Shown: in pieces, positions 43,501 to 52,267 of the stretch
How positions within the stretch are numbered: the first letter of the stretch is position 1
Layout: each line of letters begins with the position of its first letter
Source of the DNA: Acidimicrobiaceae bacterium
Lineage (GTDB): Bacteria; Actinomycetota; Acidimicrobiia; Acidimicrobiales; RAAP-2
Length of the DNA stretch: 64,000 nt
Direction of reading: 5' to 3'
NCBI GenBank assembly: GCA_003164095.1
Contig: PLRX01000128.1
Location: 1 to 64,000, forward strand
The notes under the pieces: generated by a model
Database searches by the model: none
The model's input: only the letters and a program-made list of their open reading frames with translations
What the model was told of the DNA's origin: nothing
Translations under genes and position numbers: made by a program

Positions 43501-45018
43501 GGGTGACCAGACGGTCCACAGGAGTGCCGAGCCGGAGGTGGTGCCATTCGAGGTCACTACCGGAGCTGATGTCCCGAAGCCGAATGCGTCAGCAGACGTA
43601 CCGACGAGGTTGAGCGACGGCTTGCCCGAACCGTCGAGGCCGTACTGGTACGCGTCGAGCAGCCCTTCCGAGCCACCGGCCGACACGGAACCCGAGGCGG
43701 TCGGGATGTAGACATAGCCCCCGTCTCCCGGCCACACAGCGGGGCTCGACCACACGCCGCCATTGGGCCCGTAGCGTGCAAGTACTCCGTCCGTCCCGTT
43801 GGCACCCTGCGCATATCCGCCGAGGTTGTCGCGATTGAGGAGGTAGACGTACCCCTCCTTACCCACCTCGACGGCCAGATGGGGATACGCGGCCGTGCCG
43901 AAATAGGTGCTCGGGAGCGCGATGGGGCTCCCCGAGCCGAAGTCGAGGTCGTTGTCATCGAGGGTGAGTGCGTCATACGGTTCGAAGAAGTCCGTGGCCT
44001 TGAGGGTCCCGTTCGGCTGCACGGCCACTCGGGCCACCGACTCGGCGAGATTGGCCGGAGGTGTCTTGCCGGGAGTGGGGGTCGTGTTGGTCCCACCGTT
44101 GCCGGTGGCGAACATGATCTGGCCCGAGCCGTCGGACACCAGCCCGCCGCCGGACATCCAGATGCCGGCTCCGTTGGCGCCGGTCGTGGCGTCAGTCGTG
44201 AACATCGTCGTCAGCGCGCCCGCCTCGGAGACACCGGCGATCCAGCCCGTCCACGGCGGCTCGTCGCAGTGGGCGCCGAAGGCCGCGTAGACCACGCCGT
44301 TCATGAGCAGCAGGCCCGGGCGCTGGAGCTCGTAGGTCGGATTGAAGGTGAACGAGGAATTGTTCTGTGCGGTTCCCGCGATCTGGACGGGGAACCCGGG
44401 CTCCTCGGCCCCGTTGGCCGCCAGGTTCAGCGCATGCATGTAGTCGGCCTGGGGACCGGAATCGCCCGAGATGTACTCGTCGTCCACCAGGTACTCAGTG
44501 TTCGTGGCCTGGTCGACCACCGGCGTCCCGGTGATGCCCATGGTCGGGGCGAGGTCGGCACAGCCGATCGCGCTGGCCAGCGGAGGCGACCCGAACTGTC
44601 GCGTCCACAGGATCGCACCCGACACCGGGTCGAGTCCGTAGGCGTAGTTGTTCTCCGTGTCGACCAGTAGCTGGCCGTCGTCCACGAGTGGTTGGCCATA
44701 GACCGCACCGTTGACGCTGGTATCGAACAGCTGTCCGAACGTGCCCCCGGACACCAGGGCGGGACTGAGGTTCGTCTCGTCGGGATACCAACCGGTCCGC
44801 TCGTTGTCACCGTCGCGGGTGGCCGCGGTCGGCTCACTCGTCGCGGCGGTCAGCGTGGCGTTGTGCCGCAGGTCGTGCAGCGCCACATGGTTGCCGGCGG
44901 CTCCCGTCGTCGCCACGGCCACGACCGACGTCGCAGCGATGACGCAGGCGCCGATCCGAAGGAACCGTCCCACCGGGCCGGGCGTGGCCCGCCCTCCACC
45001 CATCATCCGTCGGCCCAT
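40564..45018 (-). CDS. Giant secreted protein: PQQ-like propeller, three ASH-type Ig domains, three lectin repeats
   Basis: A 1484-residue protein with a signal peptide (IGACVIAATSVVAVATTGAAG). Residues about 70-560 form a PQQ-like beta-propeller (YGQPLVDDGQLLVDTENNYA, YGLDPVSGAILWTRQF). Residues about 565-870 are three ASPM-SPD-2-Hydin/choice-of-anchor-D domains (VSFANNGSQPLTISSVTL). Residues about 874-1484 are three repeats of about 206 residues, each starting GDP-x-A-x-GW-x-x-NGS and containing GADGM-x-LVLAD, as in legume-type lectin folds. It probably binds sugars at the cell surface. Repeats 2 and 3 are closest, pointing to recent duplication. It lies 157 bases downstream of the polysaccharide operon and may be read with it. 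Confidence 0.82.
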   Translation of the reverse strand: MGRRMMGGGRATPGPVGRFLRIGACVIAATSVVAVATTGAAGNHVALHDLRHNATLTAATSEPTAATRDGDNERTGWYPDETNLSPALVSGGTFGQLFDTSVNGAVYGQPLVDDGQLLVDTENNYAYGLDPVSGAILWTRQFGSPPLASAIGCADLAPTMGITGTPVVDQATNTEYLVDDEYISGDSGPQADYMHALNLAANGAEEPGFPVQIAGTAQNNSSFTFNPTYELQRPGLLLMNGVVYAAFGAHCDEPPWTGWIAGVSEAGALTTMFTTDATTGANGAGIWMSGGGLVSDGSGQIMFATGNGGTNTTPTPGKTPPANLAESVARVAVQPNGTLKATDFFEPYDALTLDDNDLDFGSGSPIALPSTYFGTAAYPHLAVEVGKEGYVYLLNRDNLGGYAQGANGTDGVLARYGPNGGVWSSPAVWPGDGGYVYIPTASGSVSAGGSEGLLDAYQYGLDGSGKPSLNLVGTSADAFGFGTSAPVVTSNGTTSGSALLWTVWSPDGTGVGAQLRAYDPVPVNGTMQLVWSAPVGTASKFNPPGVAGNRIYVGTRTGAVEGFGAPVSSPVTAPVPVFPATVVGQSSTQTVTLTASSTATITAITTTGPFSAGTPSKTLPASLTAGSTMTVPVTFTPTQAGADGGSLTINTSGQGTTVISLTGEGQVAGPNLTSSTLGVSFGGIPPGQESSQSVSFANNGSQPLTISSVTLPSAPFSVTGAPAAGTVLQPGQQVVVNVDFAPTVNGTFTDNVIMASNGGTVDVAVTGSSDSPANLQITPMSTNFGSTLVGTPVIKTFTLTNTGGSNLTISKSKPPVLGPFTATTTLPEGTTMQPGQSFTESVTFDPSKVGATTDGWVITASDGQGVRTVQFTGTGMLGDPGATGWQRNGSAALSGGSLQLTSASKSATGSSFAPAPVASSGLDVTYTSTISGKESSGDGNALVLASSTVSPTAVGGKALDFGFGGLPGLAVVLSTVRVPGGSPKNFVGISNGTQPKAPSRLHFLATSTAVPDLHAAVTVRVTLSSSVMTVYVNGTQVLARAVTASPNVLLGFTGSTGATGAAQVVSGVTISAGGTDAIVGDPTAGGWTLNGSSVLSGGTLQLTQAGSKFQAGTAFWPTALSASNLSVTFTTAIGAGGASGADGMSLVLADDSTSATAVGASGGGLGFSGIQGVAVALDTFQNGVNPSANFVGVTNGPITPSAPDDLNWLASDTAVASLRATHTFTVTLASGTLNVTMDGTLLFSKAVTVGGDVLLGFSGGTGALTDTHAVSGVTVTAAPEVPVAIGDPIAGGWDLNGSTVQSGGATQLTTTSPGYQGGTAFWPTPVSSDDLKATFTTTIGGGGAQGADGMALVLADPSTAPTATGYYGGGLGFSGIKAIAVCVDTYLVAGYPSGNFVGISNGPVSSSVPDTLNWLSTANVVASLRATHTFTVTLDDGILTVMMDGNVLLTQAVTVGPNVLIGFSGGTGAITDTHAVSGTSIIAT

Positions 45019-45175
45019 TGTGCCTTTGCTCCTCTCGACCGCCTGCCTCGGGACGACACATCCACAGCTCTAGCCGGCACCGACCCGGGGCGGCCGCGGC
45101 GATCCGCCACTGCGATAGTCAAGCGCCCCGAAACACGGGGTGCCAGTCGGCAACCACGTGGCGTGACATCCCAGC

Positions 45176-46471
45176 TCAACCCGTGCCCACCGTCGCGGAA
45201 GTCGTCGCTCGGCCCACCGCTGTCGGTAGCGTGCCACTGGGGCACGTCCCGAGGAGCCGGCTGTCCAGCAGGATGTTCCCGAGGGCCGCCCAGGCATCGC
45301 CGTAGTAGTTGTCGCCCCTGGCTCCGGCGACGGCGTCGGCCAACAGCACGGATCCTGTCGCGGTGTCCCCTGCACTGTCCGCACCCGCCGCCGCAGCCAC
45401 GAGACCGAGCCCGTTGGTCGCTGCCAGCTGGACCTGTCCGGTCAAGGAGTAGGCGATGTCCGCACCCTGGTCGGCCAGGCCGTGCTGTACGAGCCATGCC
45501 CAAGCGGCCAGGCGGGAACCGGCGGCCGTGCAGTCGGCTGCCATCCACACCGGGGTCCGCTGCGCGTCCAACCCGTACGACGCCACGTCGGGCACGCGGT
45601 TCGCTGGTGAGCCCCCGGGAGCCGGGGCCGGCGACACGACTCCCCCTGCCGTCAACGATGCCCAGTCGGGTGGCAGGGGCGACGACGGACCGCTCTGGAT
45701 CTGCGCCACCAGGTCCCGGCTGTTCCCGGCCAGCACTGTCCACCGGGAGTCCCCGGTCGCTCGGGCCAATGCCTCCATCGCCTCGGTGCACAGATAGCTG
45801 GGGTTCACCACGTAGGGGGCGGTGCGGGCCCATGGACCGGCCACCAGCTCGAGCCTGCCCCCGGCCGTGACCGTCTCCTCCGACAGGATCGAATCGGCAA
45901 CCCTGATCCCCGCCTGGCCGTAGGCGGGCGTGTCGAACCGGGAAGAGGCGCGCACCAGTGCCCACGCCGTCTCGAGGTCGGCGTCGGTCGCCGGTGCCAG
46001 ATTCGTCACCCTACCGTCGTCCCACCGGTAGGAGAACAGTCCGTCGGGACGCTGCAGATTTGCCTCTTCCCAGTGCCAGACCGACGCGAACCGGTCGGAC
46101 TCGCCCGTGGCCAGGGCGAGCAGGAGCGCGTAGGCCTGGCCTTCACTGACCGTGTCGCCGCCCTGGTCGTATCGGACCACCCGTCCGTCGGGGGCCACGT
46201 AGCGCGTGAGGAACGCGGCTGCGGGTGCGGTGACGGCCGTCACCGGCGGTGGGCCGGGGATCGTGCTCGTGGGCGTCGACACGACCGGGCGCCGGGCGCC
46301 CGCCACGGTCAGCGCAACGATCCCGCCGATCACCAGCACGAGCACGAGGAGCGCCACCAGCATCCGCCTCGTCGCACCACGGCGTCGGTTGCGACGCGTG
46401 GCGAGCACCTCGGCACCCGACTGCTCCGACACATCGGCGGCACGTTCGTCCACGGGTACCCCGGTGGTCAT
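45176..46471 (-). CDS. GH8 family glucanase, membrane-anchored
   Basis: A 431-residue protein. After a cytoplasmic tail there is one membrane segment (MLVALLVLVLVIGGIVALTV, about residues 37-56). The catalytic domain has DTVSEGQAYALLLAL (the family's acid Glu) and PATDADLETAWALV (catalytic Asp), followed by the (alpha/alpha)6 repeats. This is the pattern of BcsZ/CelC-type endo-beta-1,4-glucanases, which are encoded beside cellulose synthases and needed for normal polymer export. The ATG overlaps the stop of the BcsA-like synthase by 4 bases, which supports the pairing. It is the last gene of the five-gene operon. Confidence 0.85.
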   Translation of the reverse strand: MTTGVPVDERAADVSEQSGAEVLATRRNRRRGATRRMLVALLVLVLVIGGIVALTVAGARRPVVSTPTSTIPGPPPVTAVTAPAAAFLTRYVAPDGRVVRYDQGGDTVSEGQAYALLLALATGESDRFASVWHWEEANLQRPDGLFSYRWDDGRVTNLAPATDADLETAWALVRASSRFDTPAYGQAGIRVADSILSEETVTAGGRLELVAGPWARTAPYVVNPSYLCTEAMEALARATGDSRWTVLAGNSRDLVAQIQSGPSSPLPPDWASLTAGGVVSPAPAPGGSPANRVPDVASYGLDAQRTPVWMAADCTAAGSRLAAWAWLVQHGLADQGADIAYSLTGQVQLAATNGLGLVAAAAGADSAGDTATGSVLLADAVAGARGDNYYGDAWAALGNILLDSRLLGTCPSGTLPTAVGRATTSATVGTG

Positions 46472-48156
46472 CGGACCCCGCCCCCGGCTCCCGCCGGCTG
46501 TCCGTCCTCGTCCCGTCCCCGCACGGGATCCGTGTCGACGACGCCGGTCTCGACGGCCGCCTCCACCTCGATCGACGGCACCTCCTGCGGCACAGGGAGC
46601 TGATGGCGGGCCACCGGGCGATAGCCCACGAGGGCCGACCAGATGCCGATGGTCAGCACCGTCACGTGCAGGAGGGCGAAGGCGACATTGTTGGCGATGG
46701 CGGCTGTCAGCCCTTGGGAGAGCCCGTAGAAGGAGGCGGTCACCAGTAGGAGGATCATGGCCAGCGCCGGGATGACGGCTCCCGGCTGTGGGCCCGTCGC
46801 GCCCCGTTTGGCGGTCACGACGAAGGTGCCGGTCCGCCTGAAGACGACGAACACCGTGGCCACGATCTGGATCCAGAAGTTGGCGATCAGGAGTGCGAAG
46901 GCGTCGAAGGTGTACGCCCCGGCACCAGCCACGGCCACTGCGACCAGGCTCACGCCGAAGTACGGGGCGAAGTGCAGCAGGAACTGGGCCGCCGTGGCAC
47001 TGGCCAGGGGTTGGGCACCGGTGAAGATCCGGACGGCCGGGATCGTCATGTAGAGGGCGAACGTCCAGCCGGACAGGAAGAACAGGGACGAGAAGAGGTA
47101 CTGCATGCGCAGGCGTGCGGGCAGGTCGGAGGTGATGATCGCGGGGATGGCCGACAGGCAACCGCGGGCCCACCGCTGCTGCTGACTGACATAGGAGCGC
47201 ATGTCCTCCGGTCCCAGGCCCTGGGCCAGCACCTTGTTGACGTAGACGGAGCGCCAACCCCGCTCGTGCAGGCGCAGCGAGAGCTCGAAGTCCTCGGTCA
47301 GCGAGTGCTCGGGGAAGCCTCCGGCCTCGTCGAGTGCCGCCCTGCGGAACACGAAGTTGGTGCCGCAGCAGAACATGGCCCCCAAGCCGTCCTTGCCGCG
47401 GGCGATCCCCCCGAAGAAGAGCGCCTGCTGCGACGACGCCGCGGCGGTCAGACGGTCCACGTGGTCGTTGGCGTAGTGCTGCGGCGTCTGGACGAACGCC
47501 ACCTCCGCGTCGTCCATCCACCCCATGGTTCCCTCCAGGAAACCCGGCGCGGGCACGTGGTCGCAGTCGAAGACGGCCACGAACGGCGCCGTCGTCCTGT
47601 CGAGGGCGTAGTTGAGGTTGCCGGCCTTGGCACCGGTGTGCTCAGGACGGTGGATGTACCGGGCGCCGTAGCGGGCGGCCAACTCCTCGAGCTCGGGCCG
47701 CCCGGCGTCGTCGAGCAGATGGACCGCCACTTGTCCGCCACGGATGCGCGTCGCCGCGGCGACCGTGGGTCCCACCACGTCGAGGGGCTCGTTGTAGACC
47801 GGAATGAGCACGTCGACGTCCGGCATGCCGGCTGCGGGCAGCGGGACGTCGGGGCGGTCCCTGCCGTGCCAACACGTCCACCAGAAGCCGATGGCCTGGA
47901 AGAGGTTGAACACCTCGGCGGCCACCAGGAGCCCGTACAGCACGGGATTGCCCACCCGCTCGGGGCGGAGCAGCCAGACGAAGTACCAGAGCGAGAGGAG
48001 CACGCTCAGCGGAACGAGGACCCGCAGCCGCCGGTCGACGGTGCGCCAGTCCTCGGCCGTCCGGGCCACCACAGGCAGGGTACGCAGGTCCGGCACGTCC
48101 GACATGGCCGGGTCCGCGGGCAGCGACCGGTCCGAACCGGAATCGTCGACGGTCAC
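46468..48156 (-). CDS. BcsA-like processive glycosyltransferase (GT2)
   Basis: A 562-residue membrane protein. Two or three N-terminal membrane segments precede a GT2 domain with VDVLIPVYNEP, HLLDDAGR, FDCDHVPAPG (near residue 195), SLTEDFELSL (near 284) and SQQQRWARG (near 322): the D, DxD, TED and QxxRW set of cellulose and related synthases. At least four membrane segments follow. There is no PilZ domain, so no direct c-di-GMP control as in Gram-negative BcsA. With the GH8 gene downstream (4-base overlap), a cellulose-like or mixed beta-glucan product is inferred. The start overlaps the stop of the GT39-like gene. Confidence 0.9.
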   Translation of the reverse strand: MTVDDSGSDRSLPADPAMSDVPDLRTLPVVARTAEDWRTVDRRLRVLVPLSVLLSLWYFVWLLRPERVGNPVLYGLLVAAEVFNLFQAIGFWWTCWHGRDRPDVPLPAAGMPDVDVLIPVYNEPLDVVGPTVAAATRIRGGQVAVHLLDDAGRPELEELAARYGARYIHRPEHTGAKAGNLNYALDRTTAPFVAVFDCDHVPAPGFLEGTMGWMDDAEVAFVQTPQHYANDHVDRLTAAASSQQALFFGGIARGKDGLGAMFCCGTNFVFRRAALDEAGGFPEHSLTEDFELSLRLHERGWRSVYVNKVLAQGLGPEDMRSYVSQQQRWARGCLSAIPAIITSDLPARLRMQYLFSSLFFLSGWTFALYMTIPAVRIFTGAQPLASATAAQFLLHFAPYFGVSLVAVAVAGAGAYTFDAFALLIANFWIQIVATVFVVFRRTGTFVVTAKRGATGPQPGAVIPALAMILLLVTASFYGLSQGLTAAIANNVAFALLHVTVLTIGIWSALVGYRPVARHQLPVPQEVPSIEVEAAVETGVVDTDPVRGRDEDGQPAGAGGGVR

Positions 48157-49790
48157 TTGTACACCCGGACCCGGACGTTCGGGAAGGAGCGGTCCTCGAT
48201 CAGCACCCCGTAGGCCCCGAGTTCGTCGATGGCGCTCGTGACCGCCGCCTGATCGGTCGTCCCGTCCATCAGGCTGGGACTCGTGATCAGGAAGACCCTG
48301 TGGCCGTCGGACGGCAGCGGCGGGTCGGCACTGAGCGACCGGGCGTGGAGACCCGGGCCGTAGTAACCGACGACCGACCAGAGGTCACTGGGCCGGAAGT
48401 ACACGATGTCACCCGGGCGGGCCTGTGCGTCGACCAGGTGGACCGCCTCGCGGAAGTCATAGCGGCGCGGGTTGGTGGACGACGTCTGTTGGTCGACGAG
48501 GCCCACGCACAGGACGACCACGAGGGCGAGCGTGACGATCACCGTGACCCGCTGACTCACCACGACGGCGGTCACGGCTCGGGCTGTCAGAAGGAACAGG
48601 ACGGGGACGATCGTGGACATGTAGCGGATCTCGAAGAGGTTCGACTTGAGCATGCCGAGCGCGAACATCAGTGCGATCGGGGTGACCACGGCACCCACGA
48701 GGTAGAACGACACCGGCCGCGGCCGCCGGCCGAGCAGCCCCAGCGCGATCAGCATCCCGACGGGCCAAAGCGCGACCATCGTGGCCATCGCCGCATCGGA
48801 GTGGTAGCCGATGAAGCCCCAGGCGACGTTGGTCAGGACCGAGTAGATGCCGATGCTGCCCGAGTCGGCACCCTTGACGGTCACGCCGAACGCCTGGCCG
48901 GTGGACTGGTGCACACTGAATTGCTGGTGCGCCAGCGCCGCCAGTGGGACGAGGGTGGCCAGGATGATCACGGCGCTCACCACCCAGGCCAGGGCGAGCG
49001 GGCCGGCTGACCGGTGCCTCCGCCAGCGGACGACGAGCACGACCACGAAGACCGCCTGCTGGAACGCGACCTGCCAGAGTCCGAAGTACTGGGTCCAGGC
49101 CAGTCCGGCGGTGCATACCGTATAGACGATCCACGGCCACCAGCCGCCCCAACCGCCCCAGCCCGACTGCGCGATGGCGGGACCGTCGAGGCCGACCCCG
49201 CTCCTACGGAGGATGCGGAGCTGCGCCCACAGCGCGCACACGCCGAGCACCATGAGCAGCATGTACATCCTGGTCTCCTGCGAGTACCAGACCAGCAGCG
49301 GGGCGAAGGCGACCAGGACGGCCGTCACGGCCCCGGTGCGCCGGTCGTAGGCCTCCTTGCCGAGAAGGTAGGCGAGCGGGATGATCGTCACTCCGAGGAT
49401 GATCGACGGGAGCCGGATGGCGAACTCGCCGAAGCCGATGGCCCTCCCCGACAGCCACAGGATGGTGAAGTAGAGGGGCGGATGCACGTCGGTGGTGGCC
49501 TGTGTGTGCAGCATCGCCCCGTACGGGAGCCGGGCGTCATGGACGCTGATGGCCTCGTCGAGCCAGATCCCCCTCGGTACGAGTAGGCGGAGGACGGTGC
49601 CGACGACCACGGCCCCGAGCACCACGAGGGAGGTCGGCTGGAGGAGTAAGGTGGCCAGCGGACCGCGGCGGCGTGTGGGCGCGGGCTCTAGTACGGACCG
49701 ATCGCCCTCCGTTTCGCGTGGCCCTCCGCTGTCGGAGCGGTCTGTCGGAGCGGCACCGGTCGCGGGGTCCTGGAGGAGGTCGTAGGTCAC
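48153..49790 (-). CDS. GT39/ArnT-like membrane glycosyltransferase
   Basis: A 545-residue polytopic protein. The first external loop carries WLDEAISVHDARLPYGAML and TDVHPPLYFTILW, the Asp-Glu and His-Pro-Pro features of the dolichyl/polyprenyl-phosphate-sugar-dependent GT-C enzymes (PMT_2 family), near residues 75-105. About eleven membrane segments follow, then a soluble C-terminal part of about 110 residues. It should transfer a sugar from a polyprenyl phosphate carrier on the outer face. The DPM1-like GT2 two genes upstream (51409-52254) could make that donor, which links the genes functionally. Overlaps both neighbours by 4 bases. Confidence 0.85.
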   Translation of the reverse strand: MTYDLLQDPATGAAPTDRSDSGGPRETEGDRSVLEPAPTRRRGPLATLLLQPTSLVVLGAVVVGTVLRLLVPRGIWLDEAISVHDARLPYGAMLHTQATTDVHPPLYFTILWLSGRAIGFGEFAIRLPSIILGVTIIPLAYLLGKEAYDRRTGAVTAVLVAFAPLLVWYSQETRMYMLLMVLGVCALWAQLRILRRSGVGLDGPAIAQSGWGGWGGWWPWIVYTVCTAGLAWTQYFGLWQVAFQQAVFVVVLVVRWRRHRSAGPLALAWVVSAVIILATLVPLAALAHQQFSVHQSTGQAFGVTVKGADSGSIGIYSVLTNVAWGFIGYHSDAAMATMVALWPVGMLIALGLLGRRPRPVSFYLVGAVVTPIALMFALGMLKSNLFEIRYMSTIVPVLFLLTARAVTAVVVSQRVTVIVTLALVVVLCVGLVDQQTSSTNPRRYDFREAVHLVDAQARPGDIVYFRPSDLWSVVGYYGPGLHARSLSADPPLPSDGHRVFLITSPSLMDGTTDQAAVTSAIDELGAYGVLIEDRSFPNVRVRVYK

Positions 49791-51412
49791 AGGGCCTCGT
49801 CCAACGCGTCAGTACCGACCTCTGCGCCGGGCGATACGCCCGCCACCTCCGGGCCTGGTCGATCGGGACCTCCGCACTGCGACATGGCCGCCCCCGAACC
49901 CCCCGGCCCATCGTCGCGGATCGAGTCGCCAGGAGCCTCCGCGCTGCGGACCACGTCGTGTCCGTCCGTGGCATCCATCGAAGCGTCAGGTGACACCAGG
50001 TCGGCGGGGCGCGCCACCGTGATGCGCACCGCCGGATCCCGGACCACCCGGTCCGGCAGACCGGCCCGGCGGAGTGCGTCAGGGGCGTGCTCGGTGTCCG
50101 TGCCGCGCAGGAGCACGACCTGGCCGTCGCTTCCGACGAACATGCGGTCAGTCGGTCGGAACCGGAGCACCACGTCCTCCGGGATGAGGTCGAACGGGAT
50201 CATGGCCACCGACGAGAGGTCCGACCGCGACCGCCGTTCGTCCCGCGGGTGGGCGAGCCGACCCTCCTCGGCCAGGAGGATCCGGCTGACCTGCTGCGCC
50301 ATCTCCTCCCACGTGAACCGGGCGACCCAGCGCTGTGCGCGGACCCCGATCTGGTCGGCGAAGGCGCGGTCCTCCAGGCTCCGGAGTAGCGCGGCGACTT
50401 CCGGTGCGAGCGGCGTGCCCTCGTCGATGAGCCATCCCGTGTCGCCGTGGCGGATGGCGTCCTGGAGGCCGGGCCGCCGATAGGCGAGGACGGGCACGCC
50501 CTGGGCGTTGGCCTCCACGACCCCCGGTCCCCACCCTTCGCTCTCGGATGCGGTGACACTGAGCCAGGCGGAGCGGATCACCTCGTCCCGGGCCTCGGGC
50601 TCCAGGGCACCGTGGACCATCACTGCCGAACCGAGCGCCAGACGTTCGACGGTGGCCTCCAGGTCGGACCGCATGGGACCGTCCCCCAGCAGGTGCAGAT
50701 CGAGGTCGGGGAACTCCCGGAGCAGCGCCGGCATCGCTTCGAGGAGCATGTCGATCCGCTTCTGGGGCACGAGCCGACCGATACAGACCAGGCGCGGGCG
50801 GGCGGTGCGGGCCCGGGTGCCCGGTGCCTCCGCACTCACCGCGTGGCATCCGGGGGGCACGACGAAGATCTCGCCCTTCAGCCGGATGAGTCGACGGGCT
50901 CCCGTGCGGGTGGACGGCGACACCGCCACGACCGCCCGGTCGCCGTACAGCGAGCGGGTGGCCGTGCTCTCGAGCCACTGCCCCACACGCGCCTGCGCCG
51001 GACCGAAGTAATGGTGGAAGAGTCCGCGGTGGATCTGGTGGAGGAGGAGGAGGACCGGCGTGCGGGGACCGACGGCCAGGGGGGCGAAGAACGGGATGCC
51101 GTTCTGGGAGTCGATCACCGCCCGCACCGACCGACGGTGGACCACCAGCCAGACGAAGGTCCAGAGGTACACGGTGTAGCGGCCGCCCCGGCGGCGGACG
51201 GTGAACCCGTTGCGCTCCTCCGTGGACGCAAGTTCCGGTGACGCCGAGGTCAGCAGGACCACGTTCCACTCGCGGCCGGCGAACCATCTGGCCAGTTCCT
51301 CGCACACGGTCTCGGCCCCGCCGGACTTCGGATGGGACTCGTCCCGCCAGTTGGTGATCACCAGGCGTGAGCGGGAACCGCGCCGCCACTTACCGGGTCG
51401 GACCACGGTCAC
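49787..51412 (-). CDS. Family 4 glycosyltransferase with a C-terminal extension
   Basis: A 541-residue protein. Residues about 15-390 are a GT-B enzyme of family 4: KSGGAETVCEELARWF in the acceptor half, LVCIGRLVPQKRIDMLLEAM and TASESEGWGPGVVEANAQG (the E-x7-E donor motif) in the nucleotide-sugar half. Residues about 400-541 are an unusual polar, acidic tail (VVLRFRPTDRMFVGSDGQVV, then disordered) without similarity I can name. It probably extends a lipid-linked or nascent glycan on the cytoplasmic side. Overlaps both neighbours by 4 bases. Confidence 0.87.
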   Translation of the reverse strand: MTVVRPGKWRRGSRSRLVITNWRDESHPKSGGAETVCEELARWFAGREWNVVLLTSASPELASTEERNGFTVRRRGGRYTVYLWTFVWLVVHRRSVRAVIDSQNGIPFFAPLAVGPRTPVLLLLHQIHRGLFHHYFGPAQARVGQWLESTATRSLYGDRAVVAVSPSTRTGARRLIRLKGEIFVVPPGCHAVSAEAPGTRARTARPRLVCIGRLVPQKRIDMLLEAMPALLREFPDLDLHLLGDGPMRSDLEATVERLALGSAVMVHGALEPEARDEVIRSAWLSVTASESEGWGPGVVEANAQGVPVLAYRRPGLQDAIRHGDTGWLIDEGTPLAPEVAALLRSLEDRAFADQIGVRAQRWVARFTWEEMAQQVSRILLAEEGRLAHPRDERRSRSDLSSVAMIPFDLIPEDVVLRFRPTDRMFVGSDGQVVLLRGTDTEHAPDALRRAGLPDRVVRDPAVRITVARPADLVSPDASMDATDGHDVVRSAEAPGDSIRDDGPGGSGAAMSQCGGPDRPGPEVAGVSPGAEVGTDALDEAL

Positions 51413-52254
51413 GCTCCGGCGGCGGGTATGGCCCGGAGGGACCGGTGGACGGCCAGGAGCTCCTGGAAGGAGCGGAGCCCGTCAGCGAAGGGTCGGAAGG
51501 TGGATCCGTCGCTGTGGGTCCACTTGACCGGGAGTTCGATGGCCTGCAGGCCGGCCCGACGCACCCGCGCCAGCAGCTCGACGTCGAAGGCGAAGCCGTC
51601 CAACGACGTTGCCTCGAACAGGCTGCGGGCGGCCTCGGCGTGGAAGAGTTTGAATCCGCACTGGGTGTCGGACACCGGGCCCGTCAGCCGGGTCGCCATG
51701 GCGTGGAAGGCGAAGCTCCCCGCCCGGCGGAGCGGCGGCTGGCGGACGACGTAGTCGGCGCCTGCGCACTTGCGGGAGCCGATGACGACCTCCCACCCGG
51801 CAGCCAGGAGGTCGAGGCCCTCGAGCAGCGCACCGGGCGGCGTGGATTGGTCGGCGTCGCAGTACCCGACGAATGCAGCGGTCGAGCTCCGGACACCGGC
51901 CCTGATGGCTGCGCCCTTGCCACGGGTCTGGCAGCTGATGAGCTCTACAGGGATGTCGGCCGCCGCGCTCCGGTCGACGACATCGGCGGTCGAGTCGACG
52001 CACCCGTTGTCGACGACGATGAACCGGACAGCGAGCGATGCGTCAGTCGCCACCCGGTGGAGCTCATCCACCGTGGCCCCGATGCGGGCCTCCTCGTTGA
52101 GCGCAGGGATGACGAGGTCGAGGTCGGCGACCGGGAGGGCGCCGACTGAGTGCTTCCTGCTCGCAGTGACTACGCCCATCAGGTGCTCAGCCTCCTCGTC
52201 GTGATCTGTGCGTCGCGTGCTCCGCTCACCGACCGTATGGGCGCCCAATGTCAC
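51409..52254 (-). CDS. Family 2 glycosyltransferase, DPM1/ALG5-like
   Basis: A 281-residue soluble or peripheral GT2. DLVIPALNEEARIGATVDEL and GYCDADQSTPPGAL (DxD) are the donor-site motifs, and TQCGFKLFHAEAARSLFEA is typical of dolichyl-phosphate mannose/glucose synthase-like enzymes. It probably makes a polyprenyl-phosphate sugar used by the GT39-like enzyme in the same operon. ATG 52179 (residue 26) is an alternative start, since the first 25 residues lack family similarity. It is the first of five genes that each overlap the next by 4 bases, and a short Cys-rich ORF ends 14 bases upstream. Confidence 0.87.
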   Translation of the reverse strand: MTLGAHTVGERSTRRTDHDEEAEHLMGVVTASRKHSVGALPVADLDLVIPALNEEARIGATVDELHRVATDASLAVRFIVVDNGCVDSTADVVDRSAAADIPVELISCQTRGKGAAIRAGVRSSTAAFVGYCDADQSTPPGALLEGLDLLAAGWEVVIGSRKCAGADYVVRQPPLRRAGSFAFHAMATRLTGPVSDTQCGFKLFHAEAARSLFEATSLDGFAFDVELLARVRRAGLQAIELPVKWTHSDGSTFRPFADGLRSFQELLAVHRSLRAIPAAGA

Positions 52255-52267
52255 GCACGTTTCGGAG

